64,000 nt of DNA from positions 1,911,218 through 1,975,217 of the forward strand of contig CM055107.1 of the NCBI GenBank assembly GCA_029204225.1, written 5' to 3'. This document shows, piece by piece, positions 35,165-47,200 of this stretch. Position 1 is the first letter of the stretch. Every line of letters begins with the position of its first letter. The translations under genes were made by a program, and so were the position numbers. The notes below the pieces were generated by a model, which saw only the letters and a list, made by a program, of their open reading frames with translations, searched no databases and was not told the origin of the DNA. Source of the stretch: Diphasiastrum complanatum (Eukaryota; Streptophyta; Lycopodiopsida; Lycopodiales; Lycopodiaceae).

Positions 35165-38100
35165 GTTATATGTCGACTCTGAACTCTGCGGTAGAACCAC
35201 TGAAACAATTGACAAATGTAGTTTCGTTTTTCATTGGTTCCTCCATGTTGTGTATTTCGATGAAATGCTGCTCATGCTTAGTGTGACTTCTCCATCCCTT
35301 GTGATGACCATACACTCAAGCTTCCATATGTATTTGCAAAAAATGCTGTATGATCTCTTAGTATGTGCTGCATATGTCAAAATCATAATGTTAGTCTTAT
35401 GTTTAGATCTAAATATATATGAAAATTTGAAAGCATTTTGAAAATTTTATACTAACCATGTAATGAGTGATGCGATCTTCTCCCCATGCTTTTGATATTG
35501 CATTAACAAACTCGACACAAGTCCTTTGGACAGCTTTCTTATCAATATCAGAGTATTTTTCTTTTCTTAAAATAGCAATCATACTATCAAGCTTTTTCCA
35601 TACATCAACTTTTAGTACTCTGGTTTTGCCGTCTTTCTCGAAGTCCCGAGTGGCAGCAATTGTCCAGACTGAGTATTGAATATTAGAAGCCTTACCAGTA
35701 TGATTTGATAGAAAACGACGTGCTTTTGCTCCTCCTATGCTTGGCTTAGTTGGCATGTTCCCATTCTTTCCTGAAAGCTTTTCATCTTTTTGAATTTTGA
35801 CATGTCCTTTATGAAGTCCTGCTTATAATAAAACATCTTCTAATCGAGAGATAGCTTCATTTGCTAATGATGCTGGCTTAGTATTCCAAGCAAAAACTAT
35901 ATGAAGATAAATGGTCTTTTCTATTAATCTAACTTCTGCATGAAGAGTGCAAACATGCACATTTTTTAAGGGGATAGGCAGCATAGGCTTCCAGTTTGGA
36001 TCTGCATATTCTCTAGTAATTCTTGTACTCCTAGTTACATCTTTTGCCATTTTCATGCAGTACAAACAAGGGTGTTTTGATGTAGCACCGCGAGAGACAT
36101 TATACATACATTTCAATGTTTTCAAATCACCTGCTAAGTGCCATTCAACATTGAAGTCTCCAACTCCTGGAACATTGAGAATCCTCCATCCATATGGTCC
36201 TTGATGATCCTAGGATAAGATGTCCTTGAGAATATCCATGATAATATATCATGATCCTCTTTCAGCACCTGTCCAAAGAATTAATCATACTTAGTTTACA
36301 ATGTATTAATACTATTCAATGAATGTAATGTAATAATGAGGCTAGTTACCTGAAACGCTGCCAACCACCATTTATCATTTTATGACTGGACACTAAATTT
36401 GAAATCTTTTTGGTTCTCTGTTTGGGATAGAGCACCATTCATGAGAGTTATACTAACCCTTTCCATCTTCTGCCCTTTCACAATTTCTAACTCATCTAAC
36501 TTAAGTACTATGATTATTTTGCCATTCACCTTTTCATAGGTTATATCATAGAATGTGACGATGTATCTCAGCAAGTAATTTAGATCAACAAATAAATTGT
36601 TTGATGAATTATAGAATATCGATCTTCCATCAGTTTCATACACCTCAATATGAAATGAAGTTCCAGTGATCTTATGCATACCTATGTTTAGTTTATCTCT
36701 CTCTTTCTTCAAGTGGTATGTCCTAGGGATTGGGACTTTTCTAATTTGAACTTGCTTAAAAGCTTCTCTAATTAGTTTAAATATTGTTGCATATGCTTCC
36801 CTACTAATACCTGCAAAATCACAAGCACCCTGAACTATAGTCTTATCTAAAATATTTTGAATGTCCACCATCAAAGACTCTGCTATTTTACACTTTACAT
36901 TTGAAATCCTATTGTTCATCATGATACGCTCAGTGGATTTGCAAGTCAATATTGTGCCCAATGACATTCCTAGTGAAGCATTGCCTTTAATATTCCGAGG
37001 AACTACTAATGCAGATCTGCAAAAAAACAGATAGTTAACATAATATCACCATAGTTGAAATTAAATCCAAATGTCATTGAAAAACTTACAGAATTTAGAA
37101 TATGCCTACTTGAATGCACGGATCCTTCTATTTCGATAACCTCCTTTTGAAAACGTTTGAATATCCTTGCAACTTTGTCGCTTTCGCTTCTTACTTTCAG
37201 CCTTCTTCTTTACCAAATCCACATCCTTCAGTAATTGTAATTTTTCAATACGCATAGACTGTAAGACTGATTGCATTTGCTCTAGTTCTGATTTGATATT
37301 GATTGCTATCTTCTGTAATGATTCATTATTTTTTTTAAGTTGTTCATTTTCTTCTAACGTCTTTTGGAGATGACAATCTCTATTCTGACAATAAGAGGAT
37401 ATCCGAATTAACTCACCTTCTAAAAAGTGAGTTTTATTCATATAAAGTTGTTTTCCATGGTTTTGCAACCTTTCACAATATCCTAGTAATCCACTATGCC
37501 CATTGCATATCCATGTAACTTAATGAGTTCTTGAAGAGAATGTGGGATGTGTCAAAGTGCTTGGATCTTGTGGATATAATGTTCCATCTGTCCACAAATC
37601 CACGTTTTTCTTTCCTTCTGCCCTGTAACGAGAACGATCTTCAGCAGATATTTGAACTCCTTTGCCTCCTCTTCTCTGCAAAGGTGCCAAATCAATAGGG
37701 ATATCCACATGTAGATGATATAATGTCATCATCAAAAAAATAATAGAGTAATCAGTTGCATCAAAGTACTATGACCAGATTCTATGAAGCAAAATAAAAT
37801 ACTCATCTTTGATTATATTATATACTATGTACGATCAATCCAATCTCCATGCTTGTATGCTTGATTCAAACTTGGAAATGCCACTCATTTTTTCGTTCCA
37901 ATAGGTAGTTGGCGCTCATATTTCCATTCTCGTGGAAGGAATGCATATGTAAACATTTTGCAATTTGTCCTGATTCGAATTTGGGGATGGCGGTCATATT
38001 CTAGATCCAGTGAAAATATTGCCCTTTTCGTAACCAATGGAGGGAATATTTTTGAATTTAGTCAAGTTATATTGCGAACTGTTAACAGTTCTTAACTGTG

Positions 38101-38270
38101 ACTATCGACACTGTGGTTAGATCATTGGGAGTTGGGGAGGCCTTGGGAGTGGAGTGGGCAAGCAAATAAACATTATTGTTTTATTTATTTTGATATTTTT
38201 GTATATCCTACATGGCATTCCTTAAAGGGTCTTTTTGATATTGAGAACTCCTCTAATGTGTTAATTTTGA
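35165..38270 (-). pseudogene. Gene C, copy 2: putative DDE-type transposase
   Basis: Readable minus-strand exons are about 38270-38195 (LEEFSISKRPFKECHVG), 37735-37110 in two frames (a coiled coil with heptads around LQKTLEENEQLKKNNESLQK and a basic KKKAESKKRKR, possibly a nuclear signal), 37016-36350, 36268-35457 and 35367-35165. Motifs include KLDELEIVKGQKM, RVSITLMNGAL, WIFSRTSYP, VEWHLAGDLKTLKCM, SKHPCLYCMK, KPSIGGAKARRFLSNH, VWKKLDSMIAILRK, SLSVWSSQGMEKSH and QHGGT. The three downstream introns are 93, 81 and 89 bases with GT/AG ends; the last two match copy 1. A stop after FSVQS (36380) and two stops after EKSH inactivate it. Product length would be roughly 800 residues. Confidence 0.65.
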
Positions 38271-38279
38271 GTTAATTGA

Positions 38280-38610
38280 ATTTCTCTCTTTTAATCAGAG
38301 TTTTTTTGTAGCCAGCGTTATCACGCTCAGCAAGCTGAAGTTATTACTTCAAGCTATTGTACTCACTGTTAATATTTATCAGAGTGCAATTTTTGTCTCA
38401 CTATTGCGTCGTTCATTTGCGCATTCTGTATGATATCTTCTACTTGAATAATTTTGCTGCTAACTGTTGCGTTTCCATTCCTACACGTCGCGCTCCAATC
38501 CTCAAACTTCCGCTGCCGCTCACGCCCACATGCGATTTTACGACATGCTATCAGAACGGGCATTTCAGTAATCTGCATTTCTATTGCGGATTATCATGAC
38601 AATACTGGCA
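38280..38610 (+). other. Pyrimidine-rich leader before A copy 2
   Basis: No coding domain is recognised. The composition resembles the stretch before A copy 1. It marks the junction between the 5' end of gene C and the second A frame. Confidence 0.4.
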
Positions 38611-39718
38611 CCAAGAAAGTTATCCAACACGAGATACCTATGGCCACCCAGATTTGGCTCTGTCGTCTGACTCTTTGGTCACACCATGGGTTCAGGCAAC
38701 CGGGGCCCCTTCTCGAAGCAAAGGGCATTTACTTGGCACTTTTTTCCTCTACAATTAACATGGACCTTGCTATTCACGCATATGCCATGTGGGACGAGAC
38801 AAAGTCTCGTTTCTACATAGTATACCAGGGTACTACGTACAAGGTACGAGTCAATGCTAACTCCATGGTCACCATCGGAATGAGTTTTGGTGATCGACCT
38901 CCAATTTCCCATCGCTGAGCCAAAAACCTCATCAAATATTATGTGACACCACTTGCTTTTGATATCCAAGTCAAAACTAACAATGGTTATTTGATAGAAG
39001 CTATCAATGACCCCACCATCCAGGTCATTGAACAACTTCTTGGTTGTGTCAACTTTTCGAAAGGACCGCATTCAGTCCACCCTCCTGAGCCAAATTATCA
39101 AATTCTTTCTAAGTTTCCCGAGCACCTCTATTCTGCCTTATGACTGACATACCTTCCTACTTAATGAGCTGTCCATCGCATCAAGACCAACACGCGCAAT
39201 CGCATCGTCGTCGACCCCTTGCTTTGCAACTTTGCTTGTGCACTCCTTGAGCAGAAGGTTCAGGGTTTTAACCGTGCTCACATTCTCTCCGCCACCGTTC
39301 CATACGCTAACCTTGTTCCACCTTCCGTCGCCTCTACATCCACTCTTCTAGAAGTTACTGACTCACCAGCCTGCAAACAAATGTGTGACGCTGCCTCCAC
39401 TTCAACCAACCCTCCTGCCACCTGACAATGCTCCGCACCCACGCACCCTGCATCTGTTTCTTCCACACCCACTACTTCCGCTTTTGTTCAACCATATGAA
39501 AATCAACTACAAGTGATGCAAGTGTATTTTAGAGCGGCCCTCTTAGGCGATTCATATATAAACAGATTCCAAACCTGGATCGACCAATTTTGGTTAATCG
39601 GCATGGATAAATCTTTCTTCACTCCTAAGGACACGAAGAGTACAAAGTGATTGGACTTCATGGAAGAAGCGACCGGCTATATGATTCAACAACGATGCAC
39701 GAGACAGAGTGTCTACTA
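38611..39718 (+). pseudogene. Third open frame 'A', copy 2
   Basis: Aligned with copy 1, the N-terminal region is preserved: TTYKVRVNANSMVTIG, VKTNNGYLIEAINDP (copy 1 IQTNNGYLIEAITDP) and LLCNFACALLEQKVQGF. The Ser/Thr linker is shortened, and the middle of the C-terminal region is deleted (jump at about 39500). The last domain remains (QLQVMQVYFRAALLGD ... GYMIQQRCTRQSVY). Stops at about 38917, 39142, 39424 and 39649 and several frame changes make it a pseudogene. The conservation of the two end domains across two strongly diverged copies suggests that A once encoded a real protein. Confidence 0.55.
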
Positions 39719-39725
39719 AACTCCA

Positions 39726-39747
39726 TAGTGTCGAGGGACCGACACTA
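39726..39747 (+). promoter_or_regulatory. Hairpin just after the A stop codon, copy 2
   Basis: GTGTCG-AGGGAC-CGACAC forms the same stem and loop as 15467-15486, with a T-A pair where copy 1 has C-G. The stem is 8 bp here. The loop AGGGAC is identical. Confidence 0.65.
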
Positions 39748-39764
39748 CTTCAGGTCGGAGGCCA

Positions 39765-40495
39765 TGTTGAGGGTATTACAGTGTAAATAAATAAATTAGT
39801 TGGAAATAGTTGTGAGGGTCGTGGCATCTTGCGTGCGTAAGCCCATGGCCCAGTGAGCACTTGTAAATAAGTAATTTTGGACATAAACTTGACTTTGGGC
39901 CATGTAAATATTAGAAGGCCAAAGTTAAGCTTAAACTTAAGTTTCTAAGTTTGTGAAGTAGTCAAAGGTCAAATGGTGGTTTCTTCCTACACCATATATT
40001 TGTTTGTGCTTCTTGTGAAGGGTGTGGATTTCAATCCCACTTTCTTGGAAGTAGCCAATAGGAAGCAAGGGGCAAGGGCCACCCCAAAGATAAAAAGTCA
40101 CCATTTGTAACCATTTTTTATGCTTAATGAGAGGAGGAGACTCTACTATTTTTGAGAGCCAAAACATCTTCATTTGCTAATCCCTCATGCTAATGCTATT
40201 GTTGTGTTTTCTACTTGCTTTTCATTTCATTGTTCTTGTTTTGATTAGTTATGGCTTTCCATTAGCATGCACATTGAGCATTTGAGCTAACCTCCATCTC
40301 ACCTCTCTTTCTTTATCTCTCTCTCTTTCCCCTCTTCTCTTCCTCTTTTCACCCTCAATCATGATGAATGCTTGTGTTTAGAGTTAGTGGAAGTAGAGTT
40401 AAGGTTGGGTAGTGTTAAAATAGAGCTAGTAAGCATCTAAATTAGCAACTATGTATAGTTAGGGACCTATCTTTGTGTTCTAACCCTTCTTGACA
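39765..40495 (+). mobile_element. LTR-like segment after frame A, copy 2
   Basis: It starts TGTTGAGGGTATTAC and ends TTCTTGACA. It is collinear with 15505-16294, sharing AAGCCCATGGCCCA, GCTTAATGAGA, ATTTGAGCTAACCTCC and the final TAGTTAGGNACCTATC. With copy 1 it defines a repeat family whose 3' part includes frame A and the post-stop hairpin. Confidence 0.45.
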
Positions 40496-41778
40496 GGTGG
40501 AGGGCTGCTCCGACTATTCTACACACCCTACAATAGCTACCTAATACAAGACTAAGAACCAAAACTACAGACACAAGCTTGTGGGGCTAGACATCAATCT
40601 CTATGATTTCATGCAAGTATGAATGATGTTTACTTCTTTTGAACCAAACAGACCATCTGAAATAAGATAGGCATGCATGTATCAATCTAGTTGAACATAC
40701 ATGCTTCAAACTATCTTGTCGTCCACTCAAAAAAGAATTTCCATGGAAGATCAAATGATGTCATTTTTCAATAGAAGCCTATGCAAGATTTGATGTGTTG
40801 CTATATGTTCTAGGAAGATTTCATAAAATTTTATAATTTCAAAATTTAGAAACTTGTGTTACTTGGTAGGAAATTGGAATTGTTTGCTGTTTGGTTTCTT
40901 TCTAGCTTGGAGTTGATTCTACGTACCAACTCTAGAGAAAGTTGTGCTGGCCAGTATGTGTTTGTTGCTCTTTGGAAAGTGAACACAAATTTAAAAATTT
41001 CTTTAAGATCTAGGTCTTCATGCATCCAACACTCTTGTCTTGGCAAGTTTACAAATCGAGTAATCACCAACTAAATGAATTTGTGTAAAATGTTCAGCAT
41101 TTGGTGGGTCATCAATTTTTTTTTTGAAAAGAATGTGCCAAAGGTAGCTTATAACATGCACAACTCTATCTAGAATACAAGATGTTGAAAACTTATACCT
41201 CACCTCACCACTCCAAATCCAACGTTGCAAACTTGACACATACATGCAAAACGACTACACGAAATTTCTATCATGAATACTTACAAAGACACTCACCTAT
41301 TTATTCAGTCTTTAAAAACAATATCAATATACAAACATGAAGTTAATATTTTTCTAGATTACCATACTTTGCTTGCAAGGAACTCCAAATCACAATTTCT
41401 CAGCCTTTAAGAAAAGATTCCATGCAATTCAAAATGATCATTTTTGGAGACAACCATATATTATAATATCAACCAAACACTAAACAAATACATTCATTAC
41501 CATCCTTCAATACAAACACAATACAATGAAGATGAGCATCTTTCAATACAAACACACCACCAACAAACATTCTAGGAGACTTCAACATTGACATGCTATC
41601 TTCAAACAATCTTGCAAGCCATCTCACAATACTCGTGAATCAACATAACCTCAAACAAACAATCACAACAAACACAACATTAAACGAAAGCCAACTAGAC
41701 TATTTTTGGACAAATTTTTACAACTAAAGATGTGTTTTCATGGAGTAACTTGATGCTCTTGGTTCAACCATTCTCCAA
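40496..41778. other. Intergenic DNA without recognised genes
   Basis: AT-rich sequence. The overlapping frames near 40850-41245 have no domain. Nothing further is seen. Confidence 0.4.
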
Positions 41779-41987
41779 TACGTAATGCTCAGTGCTCAGA
41801 GTTCGTGTGTATTTTGGAGGCACCTCCTCCCACAAAATTTTCAAGCACACAATTCCTAATGCCACGATCTGCGAATGCCTGCTGTGACAGTTGGATTACT
41901 AGCATGCTATGCCAAAATGATGCATCTGATAGCTGGATTACTAGTGCATTATGCAGGAATCTCACCCTTCTCACTGAGCATTACGTA
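41779..41987. mobile_element. MITE-like element with 16-bp terminal inverted repeats
   Basis: TACGTAATGCTCAGTG at 41779-41794 is exactly matched as its reverse complement at 41972-41987. Taking the outer TA as a target duplication leaves 14-bp inverted repeats and a 205-bp element, the size of a Stowaway/Mariner-type MITE. Inside, GGATTACTAG lies in a roughly 50-base direct repeat (41890-41940 and 41935-41985). Confidence 0.6.
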
Positions 41988-42085
41988 GGGGAAGGCCCTG
42001 GCCCACAAGCCTTCCCTGCAGCTCGGGCCCTGCCCTCGAGCAACGACCCTCCCAGCATGGAAGGCCCTCGGGCAGGGCCTTCCCC
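41988..42085. repeat. GC-rich inverted repeat
   Basis: GGGGAAGGCCCTG (41988-42000) and CAGGGCCTTCCCC (42073-42085) are perfect reverse complements. The stretch between is GC-rich in AT-rich surroundings. It directly abuts the MITE-like element. Related GGAAGGGCCTT and CCTTCCCCCCATG motifs recur near 42300 and 42371. Confidence 0.7.
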
Positions 42086-42660
42086 CCATGTGAAATCATT
42101 TTTTCTTTTTTATGAAGTAAAAGGATGTGCCTCATAGAACATATTTTTTGCATCTCCTTTTTTTTCAAAATTTTTTACATGCATTTTCTAGGATGTGGAA
42201 AGTGCATGTAAAAGAAATTTATAGCAAAAAAAAATGAAAAAAAACAAGGCAAAAAGAGTTTTCACGCAGCGAAAGGTTATCTCCTCGGCCGTTCCACCGT
42301 GGGAAGGGCCTTCTGCCTCTGACTACTGCCCTTGACCGAAAGACCTTTCCTGGCGAAACGGCCTCGAAAGGTGACCTTCCCCCCATGCATGATTTACATG
42401 CACCATAACGGTTGTGAGGAGTGATATCGGTCGGACACATGGCATCATCTGGTTGGCTAGGAAGAGCCAGATTTTGAGTCATAGCATAGATTTTGAAACG
42501 TCTCTAATCTGCACCATAGATCTTGAACTGCTATGTCTGGTATTCTTGATCCAACGGTGGGCTAGAGCCCGTAGTAGCCCACTTTGCATCATAAATACCT
42601 AGTCCATAACTAAAACCCATTGTCCTAAAAACCAAGTAAAGCAAAACAATTTTCCACACG
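42086..42660. other. Upstream region of the caprin-like gene
   Basis: No gene is seen. CATAAATAC near 42590 is a possible TATA-like element. The GC-rich patch at 42280-42385 repeats motifs of the inverted repeat at 41988-42085. Confidence 0.35.
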
Positions 42661-43273
42661 AGATTTTATTAAGGCAGGGCCGTTGTGGTATGCAGGCTGC
42701 CACTATCCCTTTGTTTTCTCTTTTCTCTCTCTCGTTTCCTTCTTTAGGGCTGTCAGCTCACGTATTCCTCTCTCCCGCCCTTTATCGCTCGCTGGCTCGC
42801 TCGGCTTCCTGCCGTCCAAGAACGCGAGATCAATTATCTCTCCCATCGCCATCGCCGTCGCATTGGCATTCAGCCATGGCATCGGCATCCTTAAACTGCA
42901 GCTGCTTTGCGGATTAGTGTTTTTCCAACAATTGCAAAACTTTCAGTCTTATCTGTTACAGCGATATACAGGTGTTAGGTTATATATATTTCCGCGTAGA
43001 CAGACTCTGCTAGGCTGTGAAGCCCTAAACTGTTGCTTTGCGGATTAGCGTTTTTGCAGACTAGTTTGTTTGCGAGAAGAATATTACCTGGATTGATACA
43101 GAATCTGGCAGGCTGCCTTATCTGGGGATTGGGTGATGCCTATGCAGAGGCTCTTAGCCATAAACTGAAGCTTGTTTGCTTGATTGCGAACATTTGCACC
43201 GCTGCACTGGGGGAGCAAGAAGTGGGAATCTGAGGCAGTGTTGGAAAGATAAGGGTATTGAGGGAGCTTGCAA
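42661..43273 (+). promoter_or_regulatory. Probable promoter and 5' UTR of the caprin-like gene
   Basis: A CT-rich stretch (42715-42790) and GC-rich Ala/Ser-coding-like sequence (42830-42900) resemble plant 5' UTRs. The duplicated motif TTGCGGATTAG (42909 and 43036) lies within it. Several upstream ATGs precede the main start, so either a 5' UTR intron removes them or they are short upstream frames. The transcription start cannot be placed. Confidence 0.4.
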
Positions 43274-44213
43274 ATGGCAACAATGGAGGGAGCTCATGCT
43301 GATGAAGGGTATGCTAAGATTGCAGGGGCTCCCAAGGATGGACCGGTGCTCACCATGATGAGCAAGCGCCTCCGAGCTTTGAAGAAGAAATACAACAAAA
43401 TTTTGCAGATTGAGGAAAGCAAGGCTCATGGCAAGGTTATCAACAGGGAACAGGAAGAAGTTCTGAAGACGAAGATTGCCGTGGCTGTGCTGATAGATGA
43501 GTATGAGAAGCTGCGGCAGCCACTGCAGGTGGCGGTGAAGGAAGAACTGGTGGAGAGAGAGAGGGATTTGATGAATGCAAACCTGGGACGGCGAGGATCG
43601 GAGGATGAGAGCGTTGAAAATGATAAAGAAAGTGAGACAAAGGAAGAAGTTCAAAAGGAGGTTGTGAACGGGAACTCCAACCAGGTTGAGGTTAATTTAG
43701 AGCACATGGCTAATGGCTTTGTGAATGGCGTACCCGAACACAGCGAGCGACAAGTGCCCGAGCCTGAGGCTGAGTCACAATATCAATCCGATGAGCTTCG
43801 GCGAGATGACGATGTAGCTTCCTTCACCAATGACCCTCAGAAGGAGAGTATTTTGAGGGTTTATGGAGAAGAAACATCAGCTAATGCAGGTCTGTCTGAA
43901 GCGCAAGTCGCCGACCTCTTGAACCTTATGTATTTTGCGAGATTATTTGATGTTCGGTCAGAAGGGGAGCTTCCTTCATTTGTGTGGACGAAAGTCCACG
44001 AACGAAGTTCCTGTCTATCTTATGATTTTGTGTTTGATGATGCCACGACTCCCCTGACAGAGGGGGATCTTGATGCTTTGTCATTGTTTGGTTCACTGCT
44101 AACGGCCCGGCCGCAGAATGTGACTCTGTCGCACAAGGATGCATTGCAACAGTGTATTCAGCATGCCCGACTTTGGTTACTAAACTCAGATAGCCAGATT
44201 CACCCAGAGCTGA
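43274..44213 (+). CDS. Caprin-like gene, exon 1
   Basis: It carries the coiled coil, acidic middle and LLNLMYFARLFDV region. The donor GTATATC at 44214 is preferred over reading on to the stop at 44366, because splicing to 44341 continues with TGLRERLNRILSSEYF in frame. Confidence 0.8.
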
Positions 44214-47200
44214 GTATATCTTGTATCCTGAAGACATTGCCGAAGAATAAATTTTTGGAAAATTTTAGTTTTGTTTTTGACATCGGAAGGAGTTACTCAG
44301 AGTTATTTTTTTATGTAAAATTTCCTGAACTCTGCTCTAGATACAGGCCTCAGAGAAAGACTAAATAGAATTCTGTCTTCTGAATATTTTACAATGACCC
44401 CCGAACTGCAAACAGTGACACAACAAACAGCAGCAGCGGCTGCAAGTGCTGCTAGTCAATATGTATCGAAGATTTTGATTTCTGAGCCAATGGTAGGAAA
44501 CCACATTTCTGAGGCTGAAGGATTTTCAGTGCATGAGACTCATCAGGTATTTCCTGCAGAACCTTGATAACCCTTTGGGTTTTGCGGTTAATTCTTGTGT
44601 GTTCTGTATATTGTCCTTGTTACTCCATTCACTATTTCAGTATAATGAAAAAGAGAGATCCATTTGTCCTTTTTTTTGCTGATGCCGATCTTTATGTCAA
44701 TGAAGTATCTTTTCGATTCTCTGAAACAGCAAGTAATCACACTAGGGAAAGACTTTAATATATAGTTGGCTTTAGCTTAGCCTACACGTAAAATCTGGAT
44801 CGATTTGTAATTTGTGGTGGAGATTTGTGCCCCTCAAAAAAATAAAGAGGCCCCATCCCCAAGCCCCACATTTTGTTTTTTTTTTGTTTTTGGGAGGGGG
44901 GGGGAGGATTTAGCCTCCCCACACATTCTTTTTTTTAGGGTTGGGAGAGAGGGCTACATTCCCCCACCACCGTCTCCCCCCATTTTTTGGGGTCATCTTA
45001 AACCTAGTGCCATTTTTTGTGCATTCTCAAACTTTTCAGGCTTCAGAAGCTAGGCTACAACAAACTCAAACTGGGAGATTTATTGAATGACAAGGATGGA
45101 ATTGAATATGTTGCTTGCTATTTCAATCTAGGCTCTAACACATATAATGTTAATCCAATAGGCATTGTTGCCCCCAAATTGGACCACATTGTACCCGAAA
45201 CATGTGTCCTATGGGTCAAATCGAATGTGTTGGCACAAGTCTTTCCGTTATAAGAACATCTCACATAGCACAAGAGCCACACATCTAGGATCATCATAAT
45301 CGATGAGAGTGTAAGATGTGTGAGTCTCCGAAAAAGCAATAGCATCTCCCATGAATTTCATAGTAAGTAGGACATATAAAATAAGGTGCTTCTCAAACTC
45401 ACCTTCCCCTAAAGAACACTTTTAGATTAGAAACTCTCGACTCAATCCTAAGACAACCCTGGACTCTTTAATAAAGTGCCATAACGCCAATATGGTTTAT
45501 GTAGAAAAGCATGAGTCTTGCAACTTTTGGATAAGCAAGGGCCATGAAACCGAGTCAAAGGCTTTCTGAAATCTGCAAAGCAACAATAACCTCTCTTTCG
45601 TCTATGTTTGACCTGCTCAATAATGGACCTGGGGGTAATGATATGATCTGTGATGGAGTAATGTGCCTTGAAATCAACCTAACCCATAACCTAAAGTCTC
45701 TTGCTCTCTGCCTTCGTCCCAATTGCAACGTGAAGGATACGACCATAAAGGTTTGCAATGATATGCTGATCACGATGGTATGGTAGTCATCAAGTCTCAT
45801 AGGGTCACCATTTTAAGATGGATAACATTCGTGCACCATGAAGCAGGGAAACTGGTAATAAGGAGGTCGACAAGTAAAGTTGCAAGTGTATTAGGGGGAT
45901 GGAGGAGCTCCGATCCTCCTTTTTGTTGAGAGGATACAGTGAAAGTTTTATCAGAAAAATTGTATTTGTAGATGTTCTAAAGTTTTCAATCCTACTAATC
46001 TTTTTTATGTAAAAGCATAGTTGCACTGCGTTTCCGAAACGTGTTTCGGAAACATGGAATTTTTTTTCAGAAACGTTTTTTTTAATTTTTTTTTTTTTTG
46101 GTTTTTTTTTGTGCAATATTGGTATCAGGTGAAAGCTCTAATTAAGAGCATAATTACTATGTAATTTACCGACTGTTTCAGGTGCAGGATGGTCCAGTTC
46201 AGGTGCATTAATCCATGTTGGGTTCTGTCAAGGATAAAAATTCAAAAGTAACCTCTAGCTTGTCTGTTACGATCACAGATGGTCTCAGTAAGTGTGTTTT
46301 CGCTCAGGGAGTTGGAAGGCCAAGTCATGAAGAGGCCTTACCGTCGGGGCCGGGGTCTACCGGCAGCCCCCCAAACCCCCCACCGGGGGGCTACCGCCCC
46401 CCAGACCCCCCGTTTCTCGGGGGACTACTGCTCCCCGAACTCCCTGAGCATTTATTGAAAACCGAGCAAATAACAACCAAATAGTTATTGAAAATAAGAT
46501 CTGTTTGTGACCCATCTACTGCACTTCTGAGAGGCAAAACGAGCGTTTGACCATTGATCCCCTAAAAAAATTTCAGCCATAAGCTATTTTTCCAATTTTT
46601 TTTTTTGCGATTCTGGGAGGAGAAACTTGTTTCTCAGCTTTCGTAAGGTTACATCCACAATCATATCGGGTTGAAATAGGTTTGCATTCTGACATCCCAA
46701 ATTTTTCAAGAAGTTCATGTGCTACTCTCCATACCTCAATCCCTAGAAAGTACTATAGTGAACCAAGATCTTTAACAATTTGATTATCTTTTACCATAAC
46801 ATAAAGTGTATGCTCCGCTCTAATGAAGTATGAGATAGCCTTTATTTCTTAGGCATTGGGTTACTACAATTTACACCTCTTCGGTGCATAAAGCGTTGTC
46901 CTCAATGGACATTTTTCAAATAAGAACATAAAATTTCTAGATATTCTTGAAAGAATTCTTCATGCATGTATGTTGCATGTTGATGGAAGAAGGAAAGAGG
47001 ATACAATAGTAATGAAAGCGAAGTTGAAAAGCGAACTATCGGGCTCTGCAGAATAATCATTCTTCTAATGTATGACTATAAAAAGTGAACAATGCTATCG
47101 TGACAATCATCACGTTCGTTCTTTTAGTAACTACCTTTAAAATCATTAGTACTAAAGTGATTTCGTAGAAAAACAATTATAGAGTGTAATTAATTGATAT

